A stretch of DNA of 64,000 nucleotides from Impatiens glandulifera (taxonomy: Eukaryota; Streptophyta; Magnoliopsida; Ericales; Balsaminaceae): contig NC_061866.1 of NCBI RefSeq assembly GCF_907164915.1, positions 53,069,113 through 53,133,112 of the forward strand. The letters run 5' to 3'. The translations under genes were made by a program, and so were the position numbers. Under the pieces are notes generated by a model. The model was not told where the DNA came from and did not search any database. It saw only the letters and a program-made list of their open reading frames with translations. The first letter of the stretch is position 1. Every line of letters starts with the position of its first letter. Shown here piece by piece: positions 11,030 through 23,889 of the stretch.

Positions 11030-11114
11030 TTTTTTTAATTCAAAAAATCCAGCGTGGCAATGCCACATAGATTCTCTTTATGATCTGAGCCCCAACCTCG
11101 ACCCCCAAATCATT
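11030..11114 (-). repeat. MULE right terminal inverted repeat
   Basis: Inverted partner of the left repeat. It ends at ...CCCCCAAATCAT, with the A/T-rich inner edge mirrored at the other end. Confidence 0.65.
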
Positions 11115-13499
11115 AGTATTATTAGATTTGATTTATAAAATCTTAACCTACTAATCATTTATGAAAAAAAAAATGTATCTTCTCATTTTTAAGTAACTTC
11201 TATCCGAACAAAGCTTCTAGAGGGTAGACCAAAATTGTATCTTTTTTATCACCAATCTATAATATTGAGTTTTTCCTTTATGATTTAATAAAAAAATAAA
11301 GGGAAGTTATTATTCTTAGTATTTTAAAACAATTATATAAAATAAAAGGATGAGAATTGTTTAAAGTATAAATTAAGTCTTAAATTAATAAAAATGACTT
11401 ACAATTAGATGAATAATTGATCTCTCTTCAAACTATGATCACATCTTATATGGTATTAGTGTATTACTATTACTATTACTTATAAAATTAGCTAATTTAA
11501 GGGGATAGATCGATCAATGACAAATGCATGTGCATCAACCACTAGAGCATTTAATTATAATTAATCCCAAAGTGTTAAAGCATAGCACAATATGTGTCCT
11601 TAGACATATATATGGCTAACATGAGAGTGACATGTCATGTTACAAAGACCATCTTAAAGAATAAATAAACTCCAATGAACAAAACAGTTTTTTGCCTTCT
11701 AAATGAATTGGTTTGGACCCATATGAAGATATATATGGCCTTTAATCATTGTTATGATTAATTTCCTAAGAAAATAAGTACAAACATTGGCATATAAATC
11801 ATTTTTGGCACATGCTTAAGTTTGGCATATATAAGTTACAAGTTTTAAAGTTTTGATTTAAAAAGGGTTTTGATCACTCCACAAGAAAACAAAATTTGAA
11901 AATTTATTATGCTTGTTTTATTGAAAAGGGGAAAATAGTAATTAATATATAACATTGGATAGTGTAAAAAAGTCATTGGGTGTTATCTTATAAATCAACA
12001 AAGACTTATCAAACAATAATATTTGGTTGGTTAGAAAAAGATCAAATGTCCAATCTAGTATCAAATCAATTGAATTTGGTACCCTTTTCCACTCCCAAGA
12101 CCTTCATATATCTAACAATTTTGTTTTTTGGTAATATAAATAGTAAATTTATAATATGAAACAAAATATCTAAATTGTCTTAATCTTCAAATCTTATCCT
12201 TTGTTGTGATTTCACATAGTGTAAATTAAAAGCAAATGACCCAGTGCTCAATAATTTCTATTTTTTTAACTGGTGAATTACCACAATGCCCTTAGTGACA
12301 TTTCCCAAACCGTGTGGATACATTGAATTGTGTATGATAATTCCATTGAGAAAACCCAAAAAAAATAATATTATCATATAACTAAATGGGTTGGACTGTT
12401 ATTAAATAAAGGGTCTGGCCTCCTCTTAAATTTATCACATGAGAATTATATATATAATAATAGTTTTGCAGGTTGTGAGAGAAAGAGATGCATGGAATCA
12501 GCAACTGCTTAATTAATTAATTAATTACTTCAAATAATTAATAATTAATAATTAATAATTAATAATTAATGATCAGACCTCAACTATAAAAGATGCTATC
12601 TTTAACTATATATAAAAAAACAGATCTAAAGAAGAAGAAGACAATGTTTTCAAATACAGTTGGCTAATGTTTTTGTTGTCTGGAGATAGATATATATTTG
12701 GGAATGATTGGAAAGCAGGCAATGATTAATTAATGGAAGAAGATTCCAAAAAAACTAAATTAAAATTAGCTAATGTATTATGTTATTTATGTTTTTAATT
12801 TCATTGTTATATTAAAACTCAACCACAAAATTAATTTACAACCAATTCAGAATAACATTGTCATAACTTATATATGGATCTTTATGATGAAATAATTTTC
12901 TGGATGAAATAATCTTTCCTTATTTTTTTTTGTACAATTGAGTTGTTTTTAAATACAATGCATATGTTTTTATATATAAAAAATTACATAAGCAATGACC
13001 ATTTAATTTGGGTAAAAATAAAAATAAAAGTTCCAAATAATACTTTGAGTAGTCTAAGAAAGAATGTATAAGAAACCAATAGAATATTTAAGCAAGTCAT
13101 TCATGGAGTTTTATGTGTCTAAGGCGAAAAAATAAATTGTTGTTTTTTAAATTATTATGTATATATTAGGTTAGATTGATTAAATATAATAATTTTGTAT
13201 TATAATTAAAAATTATATAGTAAATGTTATGTTAATAATTGCTATGGTGATGGTTTAAACTTTGTTAGTATCATTCTTTTTTCTTTTTTTTTCTTATAGT
13301 TTTGGGGCTTTACATTCAAGAAGATTTGATTATTTTCAATCAAAATAGTCTTTACAAATTTATCATGGTGAGATGTTATAATCGATTATTATTATTATTA
13401 TTATTAAAAAACAATGATCAAAATGAGATTCTAACGTTAATTATTATGATTAGAATCACTGATCAAAATAGGATAATACCGATTAAATGAGAGGTGAGG

Positions 13500-13620
13500 T
13501 GAATAAATGGGCTATGCTAACAAAAATGGGCCTTAATATCTAGGACAGTCCACATTTCTTGTTGGATATTTTGTGTATTGTATTTGGGCCAGAGGAGTAT
13601 ATAAAATCCATTTATAAAAA
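13500..13620 (+). promoter_or_regulatory. Orphan promoter-like region: site II motifs plus TATA
   Basis: Three TGGGC(C/T) motifs (about 13508, 13528 and 13587) precede a TATA-like GTATATAAAATCC (about 13598). TGGGCY (site II) motifs are known from promoters of housekeeping and snoRNA genes in plants. No coding gene or convincing snoRNA boxes could be identified downstream, so function is uncertain. Confidence 0.3.
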
Positions 13621-14312
13621 AGAAATAAATTATTATTTTTCTTTCCGGATTCCGGAAATACTCCTTCTCAACGACTTTTTCAACTTAATTTTCAAACGAC
13701 AAAACATCTGGTATGTTCCATTTTTAGACAGGGATGTGCACACGAAGACGAGGTTGTTACATATTTGTCTCATCTATATCTAGACATTATGTGTTTGTGT
13801 TATGTCTGAAAATTATCTCTAAACAATAATAAAAAAAAAACTTTAATGTTGAAGAAGAGGAAAATGTATAATCATCTTATAATTAAAATGTAAATATCAG
13901 GATAAAGATTACAAAATATAAAATATAATATTGTAATACAAAACTCATAATACACTTGAATCGGCTACGTGGACATGATTTACATAAAAATGCGACTATC
14001 CTTTTAGTGAGAATGAATTGAGAGGAAGAATAAATGTAATTTGATTTAAAAGAAAATGAGTTTATTAGTTTAAATAAGTTATTTTCAAAATAAAAAACAC
14101 CCACCTAGCTGGAACCTTAAGCAATAAATAATTTTAAATTAGTTATCAAGATAGATTAAATTTAAAAAATATAATAAGAATTATTCTTAGTTAGAGTTCT
14201 TATTTTTATCATTTGAAAGAGCCTAACTATTTAATAAAAAATATACGTGAATTATTCAAACAAAATTATATATATAATGAAAGATACTTAAAAAAATGTA
14301 CATGAACTATTC

Positions 14313-14456
14313 AAACAATTATATATGAAAGTTATTTAAAACTTAACTAAATGTATGTTGTATTATATATATTAGAAATAATATAAACAATTATATATGA
14401 AAGTTATTTAAAACTTAACTAACTGTATGTTGTATTATATATATTAGAAATAATAT
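14313..14456. repeat. 72-bp tandem duplication
   Basis: Copies 14313-14384 and 14385-14456 are almost identical, each starting AAACAATTATATATGAAAG and ending in ATAATAT. They differ at about one position, so the duplication is young. It lies in non-coding AT-rich DNA. Confidence 0.95.
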
Positions 14457-15799
14457 AAAGGATAAAGGTAAAAAAGGAAATATAATCTGAAAGAAAATAT
14501 TAATAATCTATTTTAGACATTGTATTTGACCCGTAATACATCCTTATCAGCTGACATGGCGAAATACCCAGCTCCTATTGGCTAAACACGTCATCGTGAC
14601 GCGCACTTGTAAAGTAGCTTACCAAATATTAAAAAAATATTACCTGTTAAATTTAAGGATATTTAAATTTTATTTAATCTTAAATCCACTAAAATATATA
14701 AATGAATGCTAGATAATACTTTTTTTTTATCTTATTTCTAATCCACTTGCACAAATAGAACAATGGATTATAATATACAAATAATTTCATTTTATCCAAA
14801 CAAACCCTAAACGAACAATAACACGTTTAATATTTATTTCTATTATGTATATTAATATTTATGGTATAAAAATTAATTTTAAAATTAACTTGCTATTAAC
14901 ATACATATTAAATTACCGCTTCAAATGTTAATAAACTATTAACAGTTAATTCAATAAGTCGTAATTAAAATAGTGCTTAAATGTATTTTCATTTATATAA
15001 ACATATTTTTAGAGAAAAGTCAAAGTACATTAGTATGTTTTATTAATTTGTTTATCATTTTAGTTCTTGTTTGCTTAGTTGAGGTTAACTCTAGAAAGGA
15101 ATTATTTAAGATTTTGTTTTTGTTTTTATAAAATAATATTTTTGCAATCTATCAAAACCTACTTTTTAAAAGTGGTAAATTTTAATTTCAATTATTTTTC
15201 AAAAAAAATAAAGTAATTAATTATTATTAAAATTAAATAAGAGTTACAATAGTCTGGTCTAAGTAGGAAACATCAATTTGACATCTCACCTTGACTAAAA
15301 AATTAAATAATAAATAATACAAAATAACATTTACAAAATTAAAATAAATAATTAATATTTATATATATTAAATTCCATAAACAAGTAATAAAATAAACTA
15401 TTAATAAAAAAAATTCAACAATCAAACAATTTGTTGAGTGTTACATCAAAATCGAACTCATTTAAATTTCTAAACGAGTGTCGGACCAAATATTATGAGC
15501 GACAATTAAATTATTGTTAGCTGATAGAGTGTAATTAACGCCCAAAAATATCATATTAAGTGAAAATAAACTATCTACTGGTCGAAATATTGAAAAAACA
15601 ATTTGTTATTAAAAAAAGTAAAATAATTTAATGTTCGATTATTTCGTCTTTTTTACTGTTACTTTATTGTTAAGTATCAGACATTATGTCTCGAGAATAA
15701 TTATCAACTTAATCGGAGATATAAACAACAAATTACTCTTCAACAGTTGATGAAACGTATTATTTGAACTATAAAAATTCGAGATAAAAAAATCGATCT

Positions 15800-15864
15800 G
15801 ACCAAACATAACGACCAAACATAACGACCAAACATAACGACCAAACATAACGACCAAACATAAC
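15800..15864. repeat. 13-bp minisatellite, five perfect units
   Basis: GACCAAACATAAC is repeated five times without a mismatch, about 500 bp upstream of the ERO1 start codon. Confidence 0.97.
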
Positions 15865-16038
15865 GTAGCGTTTAAATTGATAAAAATGATATTACATAAC
15901 ACTATATATATAATCACAATTCATAGCGAAGTAAACAAATATATCCGACGTTCTTTAACCGAAGCAGACAGGGACCCCGTGAAGCGCGCGTATCTCTCTC
16001 TCTCTCCATAATCTTGACTTTGTTGTCTGAGGGTTGAC

Positions 16039-16290
16039 GGTGAGTCTGCCAAATCTCAAAATTCAAAAACCATTTGCTGTAAAAATCTCAAACCCTGAAA
16101 TAATCCGCCCTCAGAAATATCTGAAATCCCTGAATTGAAATGAGATCATCGGTATCTTGAATGATTTCGATTTCATTCTGTGATTTTTCAACAAGTTTAT
16201 CTATTTATAAACAGGAAAGATTTAGGGTTTTGGCATTTTCTTGATAACACAGAAGATTTATTCTTTCAAATTTTGTTATACTCATTTCAG
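16039..16290 (+). other. Predicted 5'-UTR intron of ERO1
   Basis: A strong donor (GACG|GTGAGT at 16038/16039) and acceptor (CTCATTTCAG, ending 16290) frame an intron just upstream of the ERO1 start ATG at 16308. A CT-rich stretch (TCTCTCTCTCTC near 15990) marks the likely transcription start region. Inferred from splice-site quality only. Confidence 0.5.
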
Positions 16291-16307
16291 GTCTTAGTCC
16301 AATTCGT

Positions 16308-19138
16308 ATGGTCATGGTGGAAAGGAAGCCCGCGGGGAAAAAGGACCAGAGCAGCAAAAAGTGGCGGTGGATTGTCGGAGCGGTGATCGCGGTCTTGATC
16401 GCCGCCGCAGTCGCCTCTTCCAGACATTCCTTCTTACATGCTAATAAATCATGCAGCTGCGCCAAGGTTCTCTCTTTTACCCCCTTCATTGCTGCCAATT
16501 ATAATTCTTTCTGTGCTTAACTCTGGTTTTCTTTCTCATATTTGTTCAGGATTCACGGAAATACACAGGTATAGTGGAAGACTGTTGTTGTGACTATGAG
16601 ACTGCTGATACCATCAATGAGGAAGTTTTGCATCCATTGTTGCAAGAGCTTGTCCAAACCCCATTCTTTAGATATTTCAAGGTAATATCATTATGAATGG
16701 TATATAAATCATTCATTGATTTTCCATTTGTTTAACACCATGTATAGTTTTTTCCATTTTTCTATATTAAGCATGGGATATGACAGGTTAAGCTATGGTG
16801 TGACTGTCCTTTCTGGCCTGATGATGGTATGTGCCGCTTACGTGATTGCAGTGTCTGCGAATGCCCGGAAAATGAATTTCCCGAGCCTTTTAAAAGGCTA
16901 GGGCTTCCTTCGGATGATTTGGCTTGCCAAGAAGGGAATCCTCAGGCTGCAGTTGATCGAACACTGGACAATAAGGCTTTCAGAGGATGGAGTGTAACAG
17001 ACAATCCCTGGACTAATGATGATGAGACTGATAATGGTATTGGTTTTGTTACCCTTTGTAAATATATTTAGTGGTTGCAACTTTATGACAATATTGTTTG
17101 AATACTGCTTCAAATTCAAATATTACTCTTCTTTTGCAGCTGAGATGACATATGTAAATTTGCAATTGAATCCTGAACGTTACACTGGCTATGTTGGTCC
17201 GTCTGCCAGAAGGATATGGGATGCCGTTTACTCAGAAAATTGTCCAAAATGTAAGTTAATCTTGGTTCATTATTGATCAAATTGAGAATTTGCTATTCAG
17301 GGTTGTATGAAAATTAGTTTTCTTGCTCAATATCTGCAATCAGATTAGGAAGGTCGATGTTTTCAATCTAAAGTTTCAAGGCTATGTTTGGATGTGTTCA
17401 ATCTAAAAAATCATATACATTCAATTCCATTCGAATTGTAAATCCAATTTCAACTCATTTTAAGACATCAAACAAACATATAATTTGGAATTAGACCCCA
17501 ATTGCAATTCTGCCCGAACCAGACATAGCATAAAGGTCTATATATTGAACAACAAATGTCTTTTCTGAATTTTTATGTTGGGATATATTTCTTCACTAAA
17601 ACATTTTGGTGTGGATATGGTATTAGCTAAGGTTTTTTTGGGTCCCCTTTTCTAGTTTCTTAAAAGATTGAGATTCCTTAGTTTTTTTTTTTCTGGATGT
17701 TGTGCATGCAGATTCTTCTGGAGAGACTTGCCAGGAGAAAAAAGTATTGTACAAGCTGATATCTGGTCTTCACACTTCAATTTCGATCCACATAGCTGCT
17801 GATTATCTTCTTGACGAGGCTACTAACCAGGTTAATTTTCTGTCTTGTATCTGTAGTACATTTGTCTCTTAATCCCGTTTCTTCTTATCAATATTTGATT
17901 ATGCAGTCAAATTCTCCATTATGAGTCTATAGTTCAATGCTTACTCTATCTGCCTGCTATCTCTTTTCTTTTATAATTCCCCTCTAGTTCTCTTAGAATA
18001 TTCAAGACCCTAAAAATTTAATTGTAATCTCATGTTTCCTTCTGTCGTGGCTCCAACTAGGAGGTGTAATAATGTTAAATGTTGATGTAGGCCAAAGTAA
18101 TCTAGGAAAGAGTTTGTAGGAGTTTGAAACGATCTTACTGCAATAGAAATAAGTAACTGGATGTTGTTGGAGGTAGAACCCTAAATGCTCATGCTTAGGC
18201 TCACCTGAAACTGTCTAATTATGTTTTCCCATTTTCAGTGGGGGAACAATCTTCAATTGATGTATGACCGTGTTCTAAGATACCCTGACCGTGTCAGAAA
18301 TTTGTACTTCACACACCTCTTTGTTCTGCGAGCTGTGACAAAGGTGCGTTCTTGCTGCATGAGAATGACCATTTGGAGAGAACTGATCCTTGTTATGAGG
18401 TTATTGATTTGGAATGTGTGTTTTCAGGCAAAAGAATACTTGGAGCAGGCTGAGTATGATACGAGTAACCATGCAGAGGATCTGAAAGCACAGTCCTTGT
18501 TACGTCAGCTGCTTTATAACTCCAAACTAGAAGCTTCTTGCCCACTTCCTTTTGATGAAGCTAAACTGTGGCAGGGAAAAGGCCATCCTGAATTGAAGCA
18601 GCAGATTCAAAAGCAATTTAGAAATATCAGGTCTTTCTTTATTTCTTGTTTATTAGCACACAAGGTTCAATTCTTATTTACCATAGAGTGCTTTTATATC
18701 ATGGTTGGATTGTTGAGTTTTGTATTTTTTTTTCACATATTGCAGTGCCCTGATGGATTGTGTAGGATGTGAGAAGTGTCGTCTCTGGGGAAAACTTCAA
18801 GTTCTTGGTCTTGGCACTGCCTTAAAGATCCTCTTCTCTGTTGATGACCAGAAACTTCCAAATCAACCTGTAAGCAATTTTTGTCACGGAATATTTCGCC
18901 TTGTCAAACAAGTACTAATATTGACTTTGCCTTGCAGCTTGAATTACAGAGAAATGAAGTCATTGCTTTAATAAACCTGTTAAATCGATTATCCGAATCC
19001 CTCAAGTTTGTTCGTGACATGGGACCTTCAGCCGAAAAGATAATGGGAGAGATAACATCCGAATCTTCAGAATCTTCAGATGAACAGTTTGGCTTATTGC
19101 ATAGAATTAGGAATTCAGCATTCTTTCACAGGTACTAA
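16308..19138 (+). CDS. ERO1: Endoplasmic reticulum oxidoreductin 1 (ERO1 thiol oxidase)
   Basis: FAD-dependent ER thiol oxidase that reoxidises protein disulfide isomerase and passes electrons to oxygen. Nine coding exons: 16308-16466, 16550-16681, 16787-17036, 17140-17250, 17712-17830, 18239-18343, 18428-18630, 18746-18869, 18938-19138; all introns GT-AG, joint frame 467 aa. The N-terminus has a single hydrophobic anchor (about 20-38, [16 protein letters not shown]) after a basic stretch, as in plant ERO1s. The shuttle cysteine region reads [17 protein letters not shown] (C113 and C118 equivalent to the human C94/C99 pair). The active site is CVGCEKC (C365, C368, C371), and [18 protein letters not shown] belongs to the flavin-binding core. 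The last exon ends FFHRY-stop; using the downstream splice site would also stop at once. The gene is convergent with the kinesin gene. Confidence in family and exon joins is high. Confidence 0.95.
17380..17529 (+). mobile_element. Small MITE in ERO1 intron 4
   Basis: About 150 bp with inverted ends (GGCTATGTTTGG at the left, CCAGACATAGC at the right). It lies in the fourth coding intron of ERO1. The same termini occur on an element in EF-Ts intron 4 (28699-28927), which supports a shared MITE family. Confidence 0.6.
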
Positions 19139-19813
19139 ATATTCAGTATTGCAGTTAATACAGGTATTGATGATGACTTCAGAATGACAATAAATATGAT
19201 GTCTCTTTTCAGGTAAGAAAAATGCCATATTCCATCTTGTAACAACACATTTGTATCAAATTTGCGGAAGGCAACAACAGAGATATTTGAAGATAAGAAC
19301 TGTAGAACTTTTGGAGAATTTAAAAATACTGGATTTGACACCTCAAGTTAGTGTGTGTGGTAGATGTTAACTGTAGCTCCATGAACTTAGAAACGTGACC
19401 ATAAACAAGTTTTGCAATATACAAATACTGTGTTTTTTTTCTATTGCTTGAAGATCAAAAGTTTTATTTTATTTCACTGGTCTTCAAGTCTTTGCGAATA
19501 TCCCAAAATTGCAGTGAGAAATCCAACCAAACAAATCAGTTAAAGTTATTACACGAGTTGTTACAAGCCTTAAGATAAAAATGAAACTTTCTTGAAGATC
19601 AAAAGTTATGACCTTCTAATAGAAGAGTTTCATTAAAAAAAATCCACAATGAAAACCAATTGATGAGGGAAATCACTCATTCAAACAAAGCAAGTTAAAC
19701 AAATATGTACATGGTCCAAGATAATAAAGTGGGATGATTCATTCTTACTACTATCATCCAACTGATTTCGAATGAATACTGCAACTCTTAGCATGATGGT
19801 GAATGAGGGAGGA
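19139..19813. other. Convergent 3' spacer between ERO1 and kinesin-14
   Basis: Holds the presumed 3' UTRs of both genes. No further gene, repeat or RNA is evident. Confidence 0.6.
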
Positions 19814-22800
19814 TCATATATTCCATCCTCTTTCCTTGTCTTTGTGGTTTTGCTTCGGCTGAATATCTTTCGTTGCTCGTCTGACAGTGTTAAGCAACAC
19901 TCTGTGAGCCATTCTTCCCCTGCCTCCAATAGAGACTCTAACCTTTTCCATCCCCACATTTAAACCTCCTCCCCTTTTCATCTGTTGGTGCACTAACATA
20001 GGAGACCTCATCTGCATATTATTCCTCTTAAGGCTTCTTCTCAATAAGCAGGTTCCTATCACCTTCTTACCACCCCCATCATTCTTGGGACTATTATCCC
20101 ATTGTCCAAATTCAGGAAAGCTTGTTTCATCATTTTCTTCATCCTCATCGTCGGCCTTGATAGTTGGCAATGGTGTTGGCATTGGAAGTGGGAACCTAGC
20201 AGATGGGAGAGGAATCAAAGAACTCCGCCTAGGAACTAGGCCAGTCATGGGAATTCTTTGTATTGGACATAAAGAGGCTCTACCAGTACTCTTTGGCACT
20301 TGTTGCAGTTTTTGTTCTGCATTCTCTTTCTCCATGGCATCATCATCATTTTCATGTCTGAATTTGGTTAATGTCGGAATTTGGTTTAGCTTGGTTTCGT
20401 TTAAGTATTTATAGTCACCTAGAGGTCTAGCGATAAGTGGTGGCCTTGAGAATGAATAATTTGTCTCTTCTTGTTGTTGCTGTTCTGCCAGTTTTGAATC
20501 CACGTGCTGTCTTGCCAGTCTTCTTTCGATCATAAGTTGTGCTTCTATTTCCCTTACCTGCAATAAGAACTCAAAAAATTATTATAATGTTTGATAAAAG
20601 GTTAGTGTAATGCTTCATCACCTTCTCCTGCAAACACTTGTTTTTGAAGTCTTTTTCCTTTAGTTTAACATCCAGACCGTGAATTGTATCCTCTAGCTTC
20701 TTGATCTGAAGATCTTTTGTCTTCATGTCAAGCTTATTCTTTTCTGCCTGAAACATAAGAAAAAGGGACTTTATTTGTAAGTTCATACATTGGGAAAAGA
20801 CTGTTACTAAAATGCAATACAATACCATCTGTTTGAATTTGAAGAGCTCTGTGCTGTCCAATTGTTTCTTTGCAGCACCCAACTCTACTCCCCTCACCCT
20901 GCTTGCAAAGTTGAGAGAGCAAAGTGTCTCGCTTAAGTCATTCTCGTTTGGACTTATTTGAACAAACATCAATGTCTTCGAGTCTCCTCCTATAACAAAA
21001 ACCAAATCAAATTATTATCTCCATTTCTATTCATCATTTTTTCTCAAATCCAAATCGATAATCACAAAATGCCTTGTTATATATATATTTTTTTTACCCA
21101 AAGAATCTTGGAGCAAATGGGTAAGCTTGGAGTTTCTGTAAAATGCAAAAAAAAAAAAGTTAGGAAAAGAAAATTTCTGAAAAATTTCTCCATTGAGACA
21201 GTTTGAGTTAGTTACCTGAAAGGTATGTGTGTGCTTTTAGTTGCAAGAGCAGATATAACATCTCCAAGTGCAGAAAGAGATCTGTTAATGTTTTGTGTTT
21301 CTTTTAGCCTTTCACCTTGTACTTCTGTTTTGGCTATCCTTTCGCTTCCTGCCAAGTCCACAAGCCACAGCTTGCTTCTTGTGCATTCCCCGTTTAACAG
21401 ATTCTCCCCCTTCACCATCACACAGTGTATGCTGCACTTAATTGAATCAGTTCAAACCATTCTCAGGATTTTGATTAACCAGAATTAACAAACAGTTTAA
21501 AATATAACAAACCAATGGGATCGGCTGCTTTGCTCATTTGCATTGGTTGATCCAACTGCCCTTGCATTGTTACCCGTCTCCAAAACCTCCCAAGCTTCAT
21601 TAATGTCATTTACTGAAGCTTCAACAAGTCCAGGAACATGATGTATACCCTCGCCCACTTGCCTTATTTCTAGCCTGTTAGTACCAAACATTGAGTTTTT
21701 TTTCTTGGAAAAGGAAAAAGAAGAACATTATAATTTAAACTTACCTCTTTGTCCCAGATGCTAACAAATCACGTATTTGTTCGTTGTATACCTCCAACAC
21801 GCTTACAGTAATTTCATATTGGAACTGTTCTTTCCTCTCGTTGATGATATGGAATAACTGCTCAAGAGTCCTGAAGTTAACTCCTCGTGCCTGGTCTGTA
21901 CCCACCATAGTAAATGTTTTACCTGTTCCTGTTTGACCGTATGCAAATATGCACACGTTGTACCCATCTAAGACTGATGATGCAAGTGGAGCCGTGTCCT
22001 CAAAAACATCACCTGTAAAATAACAACAAATACTATTAACAGTTGTATCGAATTAAATATGTACATGTTTATGTTGATGTTTTTGACTCTGTTTTGACTC
22101 CATTGTCATGTTTCAGTTACCTTGATTTGCTTCAGGACTGAATACACGATCAAACCTGAACAATTTCTTTGGAACGCCGTTTGATTTTACTGTTAGTTCT
22201 CCATCATTGGCAGCTTCAAATTCGATCGCAGTTGAAGCCCCAGAAGCAATTTCTTCAGGATTCATTGGCCTGCACCTGCAAAACACCCTTATATTTCCTG
22301 CAACATGTAGATTTAGTTGTTCACTCATCTGGACATGGAATAATATAATCAAGTGTAGAAAGAAACCGAAGAGAATGATTGATGGTACCTTTCAACTCCA
22401 ATATTTTGTTGTAATGTTCTTTACGCTCTTTGTCCGCTTTCATGAATTTAAGTTTAAGACTTTCATGTGACTGTATTCTCTGATTCACTACCGAGAAATC
22501 AAGGCTTTAGGCATGAAATTATTTCAGTGCAAAGTTTAAGAATTATAGAAATGTGTAGAGCTTACAGTTTGCCTGAATGATGGAACCCATGTCATTCATA
22601 TCAGCCAAACACTTCTTGTTATATAGTAAGGCCTCTTCTGATAGTTTGATTTGCTCCAATTTCAGTATCTGTTAAATAAGCATCGTCAAGCAAGTGTAAT
22701 TTGAACATTAAAATGACAATGATTAGAATGTTACCTTCACGTTTCTTTTCATATCCCTTAAGGATGAGAACCACTTGCCCTTTTCTTTCACTTGTCCCTC

Positions 22801-23889
22801 AATAGCAAAAGCTTTTCATGGGTAAAAGGAAAAATCAACAATTAGGTCGGTTCAGATCAGATTAGTCTATCTTAGACTAGTTGTAGCACACTTACCAAGC
22901 GATCCCACGTGCATAGACTTGTTCATGAGCTCATTATGCAAATCTTTTAAAGACTTCAATGCTTCTTGACATTTTCTATCTTTGATTTCATTATCTCTTT
23001 TCAGATCCACTACAGCTTTCCTCAGTTCTTCTAGCTCCTCAGCCTGAAACTTCTTAACTCATGTTAATCTTTGGTGCTAAATACATTGTTTTTTCTTTTT
23101 TTTTCTTTTTCTTATGTGATATACCTTTGATTGTTCAGCTTCAATTATCGGTGAGCGTGTTGGAAGAAGCTCAAAAGAACACCCCGGATGCATTTCTTCT
23201 TCAGCTTCTATTTGCCAAGAAGGAGAATTTGAAACAATTGGAGTTTCTATACTGTCTTCTTCCATTTCATGCCCGTTTATACCATTCTCTAAAGACAATT
23301 CTATAGAAGCAAGCTTCTTCTTCAGAAACTTTGGTGATTCCTCGTAACTAATTGCTGGAATATCAGGTGAACCGGCGCAGACAACCAAATCCGGCGATGT
23401 TAAAGAAAAACCCAACATTGTTTGACCTAATTAAACGCAAGAAAGAATGAGAGCTTGATTAAACCCTAATTCAAAATCTACCCAGTAAATATGACAAGCT
23501 AGATTTGAAATATATCCTACCATCGATGAAATTCTTCTTAATTAGGTCACTTGATTCTCCGTCATACCACCGTACATCTAGATCGCACAAAGGTCACAGC
23601 TTCACGAAATTGATCTAACGAAATAACATATTAGGGATTGAAAATTAAGAAAAATACCGTCATTTGCATAGCATGGAAGAATGAGATCTCGATCTTCCAT
23701 TTCCAGAGGTTTTGAGCTCGTTGTAGCGGCGGGATCTGCATTATAGTGAGAAGTAATTAGCAAATGGGGACAGTTTGAGTTAAGAAAGTGAATTTTTCTT
23801 TGCTCGTTACCTTGTGAGTATGAATTTCGTTCGTTTTGCCAAGAAACGTCTGTTATGAGAAGCGGATCATGCCATCCATCGTCTTCCAT
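19814..23889 (-). CDS. Kinesin-14 (C-type, internal motor with N-terminal coiled-coil neck)
   Basis: Microtubule motor; kinesin-14s generally move to the minus end. Fifteen coding exons give 926 aa: 23889-23811, 23735-23658, 23426-23125, 23043-22896, 22811-22735, 22668-22566, 22487-22389, 22297-22121, 22012-21745, 21674-21513, 21431-21216, 21135-21098, 20989-20826, 20747-20622, 20557-19814. Order: an acidic, poorly structured head (1-150), coiled coil (about 154-295), motor beginning [11 protein letters not shown] (296), P-loop GQTGTGKT (380-387), switch I SSRSHC (493-498), switch [10 protein letters not shown] (521-528), a short coiled coil (about 638-700), and a Pro/basic tail rich in Arg and Lys. 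The neck directly before the motor places it in kinesin-14. It most resembles, from memory, Arabidopsis At5g27550-type members. The basic tail is a plausible second microtubule-binding site (inference). No calponin-homology or kinesin-like calmodulin-binding domain is seen. Confidence 0.93.

Larger units (their letters stand above)
7824..11114. mobile_element. Decayed Mutator-like element (MULE) with FAR1-like and Ulp1-like genes
   Basis: The element is bounded by imperfect terminal inverted repeats (7824-7905 and 11030-11114), about 70% identical over the outer 50 bp, with aligned blocks such as GAATC and GTGG-TTGCCA. Both ends lead inward through CT-rich leaders with AAACCCTA-type motifs, which suggests a promoter in each arm. 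The left arm codes (+) for a FAR1-type DNA-binding fragment, the right arm (-) for an N-terminal exon set and a Ulp1/C48 peptidase. No DDE transposase domain remains between them, so the element is an internally deleted, non-autonomous relic. Plant MULE transposases often carry FAR1-like domains, and some MULEs carry Ulp1 genes. No clear 9-bp target duplication is visible, which fits an old insertion. Confidence 0.7.
11115..15990. other. AT-rich intergenic region between MULE and ERO1
   Basis: Nearly 5 kb without a supportable gene. It contains TTAA-type and AATAATT-type simple repeats near 12505-12570, promoter-like patches near 13500-13620 and 14520-14625, a 72-bp tandem duplication and a 13-bp minisatellite, the latter two listed separately. 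Open frames here are short and have no family signature. Confidence 0.6.

Noticed and set aside
22298..22333. Alternative start of kinesin exon 8 at the upstream acceptor (TCCATGTCCAG) with [11 protein letters not shown] before the motor
   Set aside because: The incoming phase is 1, which gives a stop with this acceptor. The acceptor at 22299/22298 restores [13 protein letters not shown], the family consensus.
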